In this document: in pieces, positions 41,316 through 48,279 of the stretch
Layout: every line of letters begins with the position of its first letter
Position numbering within the stretch: the first letter of the stretch is position 1
Origin: AC-56 sp046729615
GTDB taxonomy: Bacteria > Actinomycetota > Thermoleophilia > Solirubrobacterales > 70-9
DNA: 64,000 bases
Assembly (NCBI GenBank): GCA_046729615.1
Contig: JBKPHA010000029.1
Span: 1-64,000, forward strand
Reading direction: 5' to 3'
Position numbers and translations under genes: made by a program
The notes under the pieces: model-generated
Told to the model about the DNA's origin: nothing
Databases searched by the model: none
Seen by the model: only the letters and a program-made list of their open reading frames with translations

Positions 41316-42185
41316 GTGGAGGAGCGGCGCGCCATCGTGACGGCGCCCGCGGGCCGCCGCCTGGATGTGCGGACCGCCGGAAGGCCCGGTGGTCGTCGCC
41401 AACTCCGGAACGCCCGACGACGGCAGCCTGCATCGCGAGACGTTGGAGGCCGGAGCGAAGCGGGGCGTGCGCCACGTCAGCTACGCGCGCCCCGGTTACG
41501 GGCGGTCGGACCGCCACGAGGGGAGAGCGGTGGCGGACTGCGCGGCTGATGTCCGTGCCATCGCGGACGCGCTCGAGGTCGAGCGATTCTTTGTCGTGGG
41601 CTGGTCCGGCCGCGGCCCGCACGCGCTGGCCTGTGCCGCGGTCCTTCCCGATCGGGTGATGTCCGCGGCGACGGTCGCCGACGCAGCGCCTCAGGAGGGT
41701 GAGGGCCTCGACTGGGGTGCCGGGATGGGGGAGGAGAACGTCGAGGAGATGGGTCTCGCTGAGCGCGGCGCGGATGAGCTCTTGCCCTACCTGGAAAGCC
41801 AGGCGGGGGAGATCCGCTCCAGCACCGCGGAGGACCTCCGAATCCTCGGCGATCTCGTGTCTGAGCCGGACCGCGCGGCGCTGACCGGGGAATACGCGGA
41901 GGAGTCGTACACGCGCCTGGTGAACTCCGTTAGCGGGGGCGTCGGATGGCTCGATGACGACCTGGCGTTCTTGCATCCGTGGGGGTTCGATCTTGACTCG
42001 ATCCGCGTCCCTGTCTCGGTCTGGCACGGGCGCCAGGATCGCTTCGTCCCGGTCTCCCACGGCGAATGGCTTGCCCAGCACGTCCCCGGCGCCGTCCGCA
42101 TCTACTCGAGAACGAGGGACACATCTCGCTCTCACGGCACGGCTACGGTGACGTGCTGGACGAGCTGCTCGCCGCTCCGGGCTGA
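41316..42185 (+). pseudogene. Alpha/beta hydrolase, two frameshifts
   Basis: An alpha/beta hydrolase with HVSYARPGYGRSDRHEGRAV, the nucleophile elbow VVGWSGRGPHALACA (GWSGRG, Ser retained), the acid VWHGRQDRFVPVSHGEWLA and the terminal NEGHISLSRHGYGDVLDELL with the catalytic His. The N-terminal part (VTAPAGRRLDVRTAGRP) is in another frame, with a shift near 41385, and the C-terminal His segment is shifted again near 42105. As read, no frame joins the Ser and the His, so it should be inactive. Confidence 0.75.
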
Positions 42186-42196
42186 AGCGGCCCTTG

Positions 42197-43006
42197 CTAA
42201 TCGAGCGTTGTCTCGTGCTCGCCGGCCCTGCCGGCATCGGTCTTCTCGTAGAAGCGCTCCAGGAGCTCCCTGGTCTCCTCCGGATCGGCGCAGGTGTAGG
42301 CGTTCCAGGCCTCGTGCCGGAGCTGGAAGTCGAGCGGATGGCCGATAACGTCCAGGATCGTCGTCTTGGCCGACCGGACGGCTGTCTGGGAATTCCGGAG
42401 GATCTGCTTCGCCACCAGCTCGGCCTCCGCCATCAGGTCGTCGTGGGGCACGACCTTGCTCACCATGTTGCACTGCAGGGCGCGCTGGGCGTCGATCGGC
42501 TCGGCCGTCAGGAGCATCTGCATGGCGACACCGACCCCGCAGATGTTGACCAGTCGCACGATGCCGCCGTCGCCGTGGTGAAACCCGCGCCGTGCCTCGA
42601 AGGACCCGAACATCGCGCGCTCCGAGGCAATCCTGATGTCGCAGGCGAGGGCGGTTTCGAGGCCCCCCGCGAGGGCCCACCCGTTGACGGCGGCGATGAT
42701 CGGCTTCGGTATGCGGTGCATGCCACGGGTGAATCCGTTCAGGCCCAGATCCGCGGTAGCGCGCAGAACGCGCGGCGTCGGATTGACGAAATAGGGCGGG
42801 ATGTACGTCTTGAGGTCGGCGCCCGCGGAGAACGCCTCGCCCGCACCCGTGAGGATGGCCACGTCGACCGAGTCGTCGTCGCGAAAGTCGGCCCACGTCT
42901 CGATCATCAGGCTGTGGACGTCGGGGTCGATCGCGTTCCGCGCCTCCGGACGATTGATCGTCACGTAGGCGATCCGGTCCCGCTTCTCATAGAGCACCTT
43001 TGGCAT
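42197..43006 (-). CDS. Enoyl-CoA hydratase/isomerase (crotonase) family protein
   Basis: A 269-residue crotonase-fold protein: AYVTINRPEARNAIDPDVHS, the oxyanion-hole AFSAGADLKTY, a second NH in AAVNGWALAGGLETALACDI, then MFGSFEARRGFHHGDGGIVR. One Glu (FEAR) sits where the first catalytic Glu of hydratases is found. The second is uncertain, so an isomerase or another CoA reaction is possible. It is one of the accessory genes between sepIVA and yceD. Confidence 0.82.
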   Translation of the reverse strand: MPKVLYEKRDRIAYVTINRPEARNAIDPDVHSLMIETWADFRDDDSVDVAILTGAGEAFSAGADLKTYIPPYFVNPTPRVLRATADLGLNGFTRGMHRIPKPIIAAVNGWALAGGLETALACDIRIASERAMFGSFEARRGFHHGDGGIVRLVNICGVGVAMQMLLTAEPIDAQRALQCNMVSKVVPHDDLMAEAELVAKQILRNSQTAVRSAKTTILDVIGHPLDFQLRHEAWNAYTCADPEETRELLERFYEKTDAGRAGEHETTLD

Positions 43007-43164
43007 GGCTCTCCTCCTCGTCTTGGGGCGAGGATCGTATGGCCGAGGAGTACGCTCTGGCTCAACAGGCGAGTGCTGCCGACGCGCAACCTCGAAGGGC
43101 CCGCCCCCGCGCGGGCTCTTTCTCGCTGGCGGCCCGACGATCCATCCACGAGAGGAGCTGGCAG

Positions 43165-43692
43165 ATGCAGATCCGAACCCGCATGTGCATGAGTGCGGAC
43201 GGCTACGTGACGACGCCGGACGGATGGCCGGTCCAGCTGGCGGATCCCGCTTTCGTGCCGGGCCAGAGCTACGGGTTTCCGGAATTCCAGAAGAGCTGCG
43301 ACGCCGTGTTGATGGGCCGCGTCACCTTCGAGCCGGCCGTCGACGCAGACCGGTGGCCGTGGCCGGATCTCGACGTATTCGTGCTCTGCTCGCACCGTCC
43401 AGCGCGCACTCCCGACCACGTGGTCACCGACGGCGATCCGGTCCGGCTGCTGGAGCAGGTTCGGGCAGCCAACCGCGGCGGCGACATCCACCTCGTGGGC
43501 GGCCCCGGTACGATCGAGACGTTTCGCGCGCTTGGAGCGCTCGACAAGCTCGGCCTGATCGTCCTCCCGCTGATGATGGGTGAGGGGATGCGGCTGACCC
43601 CGTCGGTCAGCCGCGAGATCGGGCTGACGCTTGAGAGTGAGCGTGCCCTTACGGGTGGCTCGGTCGAGATCGTCTACGCGTGCACCGGCTGA
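43165..43692 (+). CDS. Dihydrofolate-reductase-like (RibD C-terminal domain) oxidoreductase
   Basis: A 175-residue protein of the RibD-C/YyaP group: RTRMCMSADGYVTTPDGWPV at the start, FQKSCDAVLMGRVTFEPAV, FVLCSHRPARTPDHVV, and the NADPH-binding IHLVGGPGTIETFRALGALD before LIVLPLMMGEGMRL. These proteins are NADPH-dependent reductases of unknown substrate and do not replace FolA. The ATG follows AGGAG at good spacing, which decided it over upstream starts. Confidence 0.8.
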   Translation: MQIRTRMCMSADGYVTTPDGWPVQLADPAFVPGQSYGFPEFQKSCDAVLMGRVTFEPAVDADRWPWPDLDVFVLCSHRPARTPDHVVTDGDPVRLLEQVRAANRGGDIHLVGGPGTIETFRALGALDKLGLIVLPLMMGEGMRLTPSVSREIGLTLESERALTGGSVEIVYACTG

Positions 43693-43694
43693 CC

Positions 43695-44477
43695 TCAGCC
43701 GGATTCGCTCAGCGCCTGGAACTCGTTCTCGGACAGCTCGATCTCGAGCGCGGCGACATTCTCTCGGAGATGCTCTAGAGAGACCGTCCCGGGGATCGGC
43801 GCGACGACCGGGGATCTGTGAAGCAGCCACGCGAGCTGGATCTGGCTGGGCGTGGCATCGTGCCGTGCAGCGATCTCCCCGACCGCGGAGGATGAGCCGC
43901 CGCGGAGCGGATAGAACGGCACGAAGCCGATGTCCTCCGCCTCGCAGTAGTCGATGACGTCGTCGTAGCCGCGGTCCGAGAGGTTGTACGAGTTCTGTAC
44001 AGCCGCGATCGGCACTACCGCCTGCGCTCGTTGGATCTGCTCGACGCCGACCTGGGAGAGGCCGACGTGAGTGATCCGTCCACCGTCCCGGTACTCCTTG
44101 AGAAGCGCCACCTTCTCCTCGAGTGGGACGTCGGGATGATCGCGGTGGAGGTAGTAGAGCGTGATCGTCTCGGTCCGGAGCCGCTCGAAGCTCGTCTCGA
44201 TCTCGCTCCGCAGATCCTCGATGTTGGTGCCCGCGTTGTAGCCGGCCTTGCTCGCGACCACGAGGTCCTCGGCGAACGGGGCAAGCGCCTCGCCGATCGC
44301 GTTTTCGCTCTCACCGCGCGTGTAGAGGTGTGCCGTGTCGATGAAGTTCACCTCGGCATCGACGGCGGCCTCGAGAAAGGAGCGGTTCTCGCTCGTATTG
44401 GCCAGGCGGTTGGTGCCGAGCCCGATTCGCGTGAGCTGGTGATCGCCGAGTGCGACGGTTCTCGACGCTCCGGTCAC
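43695..44477 (-). CDS. Aldo/keto reductase
   Basis: A 260-residue NADPH-dependent carbonyl reductase. The catalytic tetrad is visible: Asp in NFIDTAHLY, Tyr in the same motif (LYTRGESE), Lys in VVASKAGYN and His in LYYLHRDHPDV. Coenzyme binding is by PIPGTVSLEHLRENVAAL near the end. The substrate is unknown. It ends 2 bp from the convergent DHFR-like gene. Confidence 0.88.
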   Translation of the reverse strand: MTGASRTVALGDHQLTRIGLGTNRLANTSENRSFLEAAVDAEVNFIDTAHLYTRGESENAIGEALAPFAEDLVVASKAGYNAGTNIEDLRSEIETSFERLRTETITLYYLHRDHPDVPLEEKVALLKEYRDGGRITHVGLSQVGVEQIQRAQAVVPIAAVQNSYNLSDRGYDDVIDYCEAEDIGFVPFYPLRGGSSSAVGEIAARHDATPSQIQLAWLLHRSPVVAPIPGTVSLEHLRENVAALEIELSENEFQALSESG

Positions 44478-44507
44478 CGTTCATTCTTAACACGCCGCCG
44501 ATGGCGG

Positions 44508-44553
44508 TCGACTGAGTGATTCGCCACGTATTTCGTGCAAATCACTCAGCCGA
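44508..44553. promoter_or_regulatory. Imperfect hairpin upstream of the aldo/keto reductase
   Basis: CTGAGTGATTCGCCACG and CGTGCAAATCACTCAG pair around TATTT, with one bulge. It lies 31 bp before the aldo/keto reductase start (on the minus strand) and after the methyltransferase stop, so it may be an operator or the methyltransferase terminator. Related to the hairpin at 21430-21478 through GAGTGATT, CGTAT and AAATCACTC. Confidence 0.5.
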
Positions 44554-44581
44554 TGCGCTGTCCACCGCGGCGCAAGCCGGG

Positions 44582-45124
44582 CTACTCGTAGACGGCCCGG
44601 ATCACCGCGAAGTCCCCCTTCTCCCACACAATCTCCCCGCCGCACCATTCGGCTTGATCGGAGGCGCGCGATGGCATGTCCACGCCTGGCTCGAGCTCGA
44701 CCGTCTGCGGCTCGACCAAAACGACGTCACCGAGCACAAGGGATCGGGATTGCTCGCGAACTCGCCGAAACAGATGCTTCTTCGCCGGACCATCCAGATG
44801 GTGAACGGCCAAGACGGAGATGACCAGATCCCACGGTCCGTCTGGTAGCGGGTCCTGCATCCGCGCGAGCCGGACCTCGATGGCGTGCTCGCGTGCCTTG
44901 AAGACCATGTCAGGCTGGGAGTCGAGGCCGGTGACGTCGGCGCCCGGGTAGCGCTCGAGCAGGCGCCGGGTCGTCTCGCCGGTTCCGACGCCGAGCTCCA
45001 GGACCCGGGTGGGCGCGAACGGGATCGCGTCGATCGTCGCCTCCTGAAGCTCGTCGTAAAGCGGAACCTCGGCCCGGATCTCGTCCAGGTAGGTCTCCGG
45101 ATCCATGTGGAATTGCGCGCTCAC
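44582..45124 (-). CDS. Class I SAM-dependent methyltransferase
   Basis: A 180-residue methyltransferase with motif I RVLELGVGTGETTRRLLERY, the acidic loop VTGLDSQPDMV, motif IV-like WDLVISVLAVHHLDGPAKKH and LVLGDVVLVEPQ. The substrate is unknown. Start could be this ATG or the Met at residue 7 (MDPETYLDEI), which fits the domain better. It is divergent from yceD. Confidence 0.75.
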   Translation of the reverse strand: MSAQFHMDPETYLDEIRAEVPLYDELQEATIDAIPFAPTRVLELGVGTGETTRRLLERYPGADVTGLDSQPDMVFKAREHAIEVRLARMQDPLPDGPWDLVISVLAVHHLDGPAKKHLFRRVREQSRSLVLGDVVLVEPQTVELEPGVDMPSRASDQAEWCGGEIVWEKGDFAVIRAVYE

Positions 45125-45167
45125 AGCCGTCCTCGCAGGCGAGATCTACCGCTACCCTCGAGTCGGG

Positions 45168-45692
45168 ATGGCAGCGGGATATCACAGCGTCGATCTTTCG
45201 CGGCTCGCGCTCCGGCCCGGCTCGGGCCGGCGCCTCGACCTGGGCGTGGATCCGGGCGAGCTCGACCTCGGCGGGCAGCGCTATTCCGTGCGCGGCCCGA
45301 CTGTCGATGCGCGGCTCGACCTGTCGCGCACCGCGGCCGGGTACGCGATCCGAATGCGGTTCGTCGCGCACGTCGACGGGCCCTGCATGCGCTGTCTTGC
45401 GGACGCCGACGTGCCGGTCGAGATCGACGTCCGGGAGGTCGACCAGCCTCGCACGGCCGACGAGGAGCTCATGAGTCCCTACATCAACGAGGACGAGCTC
45501 GAGCTGGCGCGCTGGGCCCACGACGCGCTCGCCCTCGCGTTGCCGTTCCAGCTGCTTTGCCGCCCGGATTGCAGGGGGCTATGCCCGGTCTGCGGCATCT
45601 CGCTGAACGACGTCGATCCCGCCGAGCACCGCCACGAGGCCGAGCCCGATCCGCGCTGGGCGGAGCTGCGCGAGCTGAAGCTCGATCAGTGA
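45168..45692 (+). CDS. yceD: YceD family (DUF177) protein
   Basis: A 174-residue protein of the DUF177 family, linked to rRNA or ribosome biogenesis and almost always next to rpmF. It has HVDGPCMRCLADADVPVEID, the DDEELMSPYINEDELELARW-like acidic segment and the cysteine motif CRPDCRGLCPVCGISLNDVD, likely zinc-binding. The start at MAAGYHSVDL was preferred to the upstream Met because the earlier residues run back into the divergent methyltransferase start. Confidence 0.85.
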   Translation: MAAGYHSVDLSRLALRPGSGRRLDLGVDPGELDLGGQRYSVRGPTVDARLDLSRTAAGYAIRMRFVAHVDGPCMRCLADADVPVEIDVREVDQPRTADEELMSPYINEDELELARWAHDALALALPFQLLCRPDCRGLCPVCGISLNDVDPAEHRHEAEPDPRWAELRELKLDQ

Positions 45693-45709
45693 TCCCCCGA
45701 CCCTCCGGC

Positions 45710-45904
45710 CTAGCGGTGCGTCGCACGACGGTGTGCCGGAAACGTCGAGGTCCAGGCGTCACCAGGCAAGGACGCAGGGAGATTGGCGTGCATGACTGCA
45801 CGCGAGCGACCAGGCATGGATGCCGTCGGCGCCGTAGGCGCCGCGCAGCATTGCGACGTCTGGGGCCGCCGTTTCGGGTGCAACGTCGTGTGACGTACCG
45901 CTAG
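45710..45904 (-). repeat. Intergenic repeat element, copy C (reverse, best-preserved ends)
   Basis: A 195-bp element filling most of the yceD-rpmF gap. It begins CTAGCGG and ends CCGCTAG; the two ends are inverted repeats of each other over about 20 bp (CTAGCGGTGCGTCGCACGAC versus CTAGCGGTACGTCACACGAC). Inside are hairpins GGCGCC-TAC-GGCGCC, GGCATCCATGCC and GCGTGCAGTCATGCACGC. No protein is encoded. The overall form is that of a small non-autonomous mobile element or a structured RNA repeat. Confidence 0.85.
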
Positions 45905-45907
45905 CCT
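45902..45907 (+). promoter_or_regulatory. Candidate -10 box (TAGCCT) for rpmF
   Basis: A TANNNT hexamer ending 9 nt before the rpmF ATG. Its first bases are the terminal CTAG of repeat copy C, so the element contributes half of the box. Confidence 0.35.
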
Positions 45908-45916
45908 TACGCCCTT

Positions 45917-46138
45917 ATGGCCGTCCCCAAGAAGAGAACCTCGCGCGCGCGCCGCGACAAGCGGCGGGCCACGCACAAGGTCAGCGCGCCCCGCGTCAAC
46001 GAGTGCCCGCGCTGCCACAGCCCGCGACTGCCGCACCGCGTGTGCCCGACCTGCGGCACCTACTCGGGCCGCGAAGTGATCGAGCACGAGATCCGCGAGG
46101 CGGCACCCCGGGAGACGGCTGCCGGCCCGGAGGAGTAG
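45917..46138 (+). CDS. rpmF: 50S ribosomal protein bL32, zinc-binding form
   Basis: A 73-residue ribosomal protein with AVPKKRTSRARRDKRRATHK at the N-terminus and the zinc pairs CPRCHSPRLPHRVCPTCG. It has a short acidic tail beyond the usual end. It starts the chain rpmF-plsX-acpP-rnc-smc. Confidence 0.95.
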   Translation: MAVPKKRTSRARRDKRRATHKVSAPRVNECPRCHSPRLPHRVCPTCGTYSGREVIEHEIREAAPRETAAGPEE

Positions 46139-46141
46139 CAC

Positions 46142-47200
46142 TTGCCGGTCACCGTGGCCCTCGACGGGCGTGGCGCTGACCGGGGGGCGGAGGCAATAGT
46201 CGCGGGGGCTCGCACGGCTGCCGCGGATGGAATCCGGCTGCGCGTGTTCGGCGATCCCGATCTCCTGGCCGAGATCCGAGCGCTCGACCGCGCCGAGCTG
46301 ATCCCGGCGGCCGAAGAGATCACGAACGACGACGAGCCCGTCGCCGCCGTACGTTCGCGGCCGGAGGCGTCAGTGGTCCGGGCGGCGGCGGATGTGGCTG
46401 CCGGCCGCTCCGCCGCCCTGGTCAGCGCAGGCTCTACCGGCGCCACCATGACCGCCGCGCTGTTCGCCCTTCGCCGGATGCAGGGGGTTCGGCGGCCTGC
46501 ACTCGCGCTTCAGCTGCCCGTGCCGGGACGCGGCAGCCGCCCGCTCCTGCTCCTGGACGTAGGCGCGAACACCGAGGCGCGGGCGGTGGATCTCGTGCAG
46601 TTCGCGTATCTCGGGTTCTCCTTCAGCGCCGCGGTCCTTGGCACAGAGAGCCCGCGGGTGGCGCTGCTTTCGGTCGGTGAGGAGCAGAAGAAGGGCTCCG
46701 CTGAGGTCGTGGAGGCAAACGAGCGACTCAGCCAAGCCGAGGGGATCGAGTTCCTCGGCAACATCGAGGGGCGCGACCTGATGGGGTGCGACGCGGACGT
46801 GGTCGTCACCGACGGATTCACCGGCAACATCGTCCTGAAGACGACCGAGGGAACGGCCAAGGCGGTGGCCGACGCCGTTCGCACGGCGGCGCGGTCCGGA
46901 CGGCGGGCGTCGCTCGGCGGATTTCTGCTGCGCCCGGCGCTCGGCTCGCTGCGCCGCCAGCTCGAGCCGGACACGACCGGCGGCGCGATCCTGCTGGGCC
47001 TACGAGGCGTCGCCGTGGTCGCGCACGGAAGCTCGGGACCCGATGGCATCGCGAACGCCGTGCGACTGGCGGCGCGCTCGGTGGAGGAGCGGGCGGTCGA
47101 GCGTACGGCCGAGCTCCTGGAGCGCTCGGGCATGACCCGCGGCGGCATGCGGGAGTCGGCACTAAGTCCCGGGAGCCGGCGTGATAGGAAGCCCGTATGA
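46142..47200 (+). CDS. plsX: Phosphate acyltransferase PlsX
   Basis: Converts acyl-ACP to acyl-phosphate, the first step of phospholipid synthesis in most bacteria. The 352-residue protein has VTVALDGRGADRGAEAIVAG, VSAGSTGATMTAALFALRRM, LLLLDVGANTEARAVDLVQF, LSVGEEQKKGS and VVVTDGFTGNIVLKTTEG. The usual MGGD near the start reads GRGAD. TTG start 3 bp after rpmF; overlaps acpP (ATGA). Confidence 0.9.
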   Translation: MPVTVALDGRGADRGAEAIVAGARTAAADGIRLRVFGDPDLLAEIRALDRAELIPAAEEITNDDEPVAAVRSRPEASVVRAAADVAAGRSAALVSAGSTGATMTAALFALRRMQGVRRPALALQLPVPGRGSRPLLLLDVGANTEARAVDLVQFAYLGFSFSAAVLGTESPRVALLSVGEEQKKGSAEVVEANERLSQAEGIEFLGNIEGRDLMGCDADVVVTDGFTGNIVLKTTEGTAKAVADAVRTAARSGRRASLGGFLLRPALGSLRRQLEPDTTGGAILLGLRGVAVVAHGSSGPDGIANAVRLAARSVEERAVERTAELLERSGMTRGGMRESALSPGSRRDRKPV

Positions 47201-47463
47201 CGACCGACGAGTTGAGGCGCGCCGACCTCCTCGAGAAGGTCCGCGAGCACCTCGCGGCGGAGCTCGAGGTGCCGCTGGACCGGATCGGCGAGGACACCCG
47301 GCTGCGTGAGGATCTCGACGCCGATTCGCTCGACCTCTACGAGCTCGTGATGGAGCTCGAGGACACGTATGGCATCGGCGTGTCCGAGGAGGAGGCGGCG
47401 GATATCGAGACCGTGCGCGACGCCGTGGACTTCGTCGCCGGCCGGCTCGGCGTCGCGGCGTAG
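47197..47463 (+). CDS. acpP: Acyl carrier protein
   Basis: An 88-residue acidic four-helix protein carrying fatty acyl chains. The phosphopantetheine site is DADSLDLYELV with Ser44. It overlaps plsX and lies directly before rnc, the standard fatty-acid/rnc arrangement. Confidence 0.93.
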   Translation: MTTDELRRADLLEKVREHLAAELEVPLDRIGEDTRLREDLDADSLDLYELVMELEDTYGIGVSEEEAADIETVRDAVDFVAGRLGVAA

Positions 47464-47470
47464 CGGCGGC

Positions 47471-48202
47471 GTGGCACGCGGCATTCGCAGGCTCGGCCGC
47501 CCGCGCCGGCGGGCGGAGCGCGGCGCGCCCGCCGCCGAGCTCGGGCGGCTGATCTCCGAGTTGCCGGATGAGCTGCGGCGCCAGGCCGTGACGCATTCGT
47601 CCTGGGCCGGCCATCGCGCCGACTCCTACGGGCGACTTGCCTTCCTGGGTGACGGCGTGCTCGGCCTTGCCGTGGCCGAGCACGTCTTCCGACGGTTTCC
47701 GCGCGCCGACATCGGGCGGCTGACGAAGATTCACGGTCAGGCGGTGAGCGGGCGCGCCTGTGCAGAGGTCGCACGGGAGCTCGGTCTGCCGGCGATGCTG
47801 AGGGATGCGGCTCCGGGGTCGGCGAACGGCGGCATCGAGGTCGAGTCACTGCTCGCCAGCGAGCGGGCGATGGCGTCGGTCTGCGAGGCGGTGATCGGCG
47901 CCTGCTACTTGCACCACGGCTTCCGTCCCACCTGCGAAGCCACGGTCGCGGCTTTCGCCGGGCAGATCGAGCTGGCCCTGGAGACTATGCTCGACTTCAA
48001 GTCGGCGCTGCAGGAGCAGCTTGCGCGCGAGGGCGCCCGCGTAACCTACGAGGTCACCCGCGAGGGCGGCCCGCCGCACGCCAGGCGCTTCGAGGTCGCT
48101 GCCCGGCTGGATGCCGAGGTGATCGGCCGCGGAGAGGGCCGCAGCAAGAAGACCGCCGAGCAGGCCGCGGCCGCCGAGGCGCTCGCGCGCCTGAAGCGGT
48201 AG
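47471..48202 (+). CDS. rnc: Ribonuclease III family protein with altered active site
   Basis: A 243-residue protein with an RNase III domain (about residues 25-165) and a C-terminal dsRNA-binding domain (DFKSALQEQLAREGARVTYE; GRSKKTAEQAAAAEAL). The signature normally reading ERLEFLGD is GRLAFLGDGVLGLAVAE here: two acidic residues are lost and the Asp is kept. The second metal site, normally LADxxEAxxGA, is MASVCEAVIGACYL: Asp is replaced by Ser and Glu kept. Two of the four canonical metal ligands are therefore missing. It may bind dsRNA with weak or no cleavage. The GTG start fits an 8-bp gap after acpP; the open frame extends back into acpP. Confidence 0.85.
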   Translation: MARGIRRLGRPRRRAERGAPAAELGRLISELPDELRRQAVTHSSWAGHRADSYGRLAFLGDGVLGLAVAEHVFRRFPRADIGRLTKIHGQAVSGRACAEVARELGLPAMLRDAAPGSANGGIEVESLLASERAMASVCEAVIGACYLHHGFRPTCEATVAAFAGQIELALETMLDFKSALQEQLAREGARVTYEVTREGGPPHARRFEVAARLDAEVIGRGEGRSKKTAEQAAAAEALARLKR

Positions 48203-48279
48203 GAAGCCACGGCATCGCGGCGAAACTCAACCTGGGCAGCGGAAATCACGTCCGACAAGACCGAGAGCCTTCCGAACGC

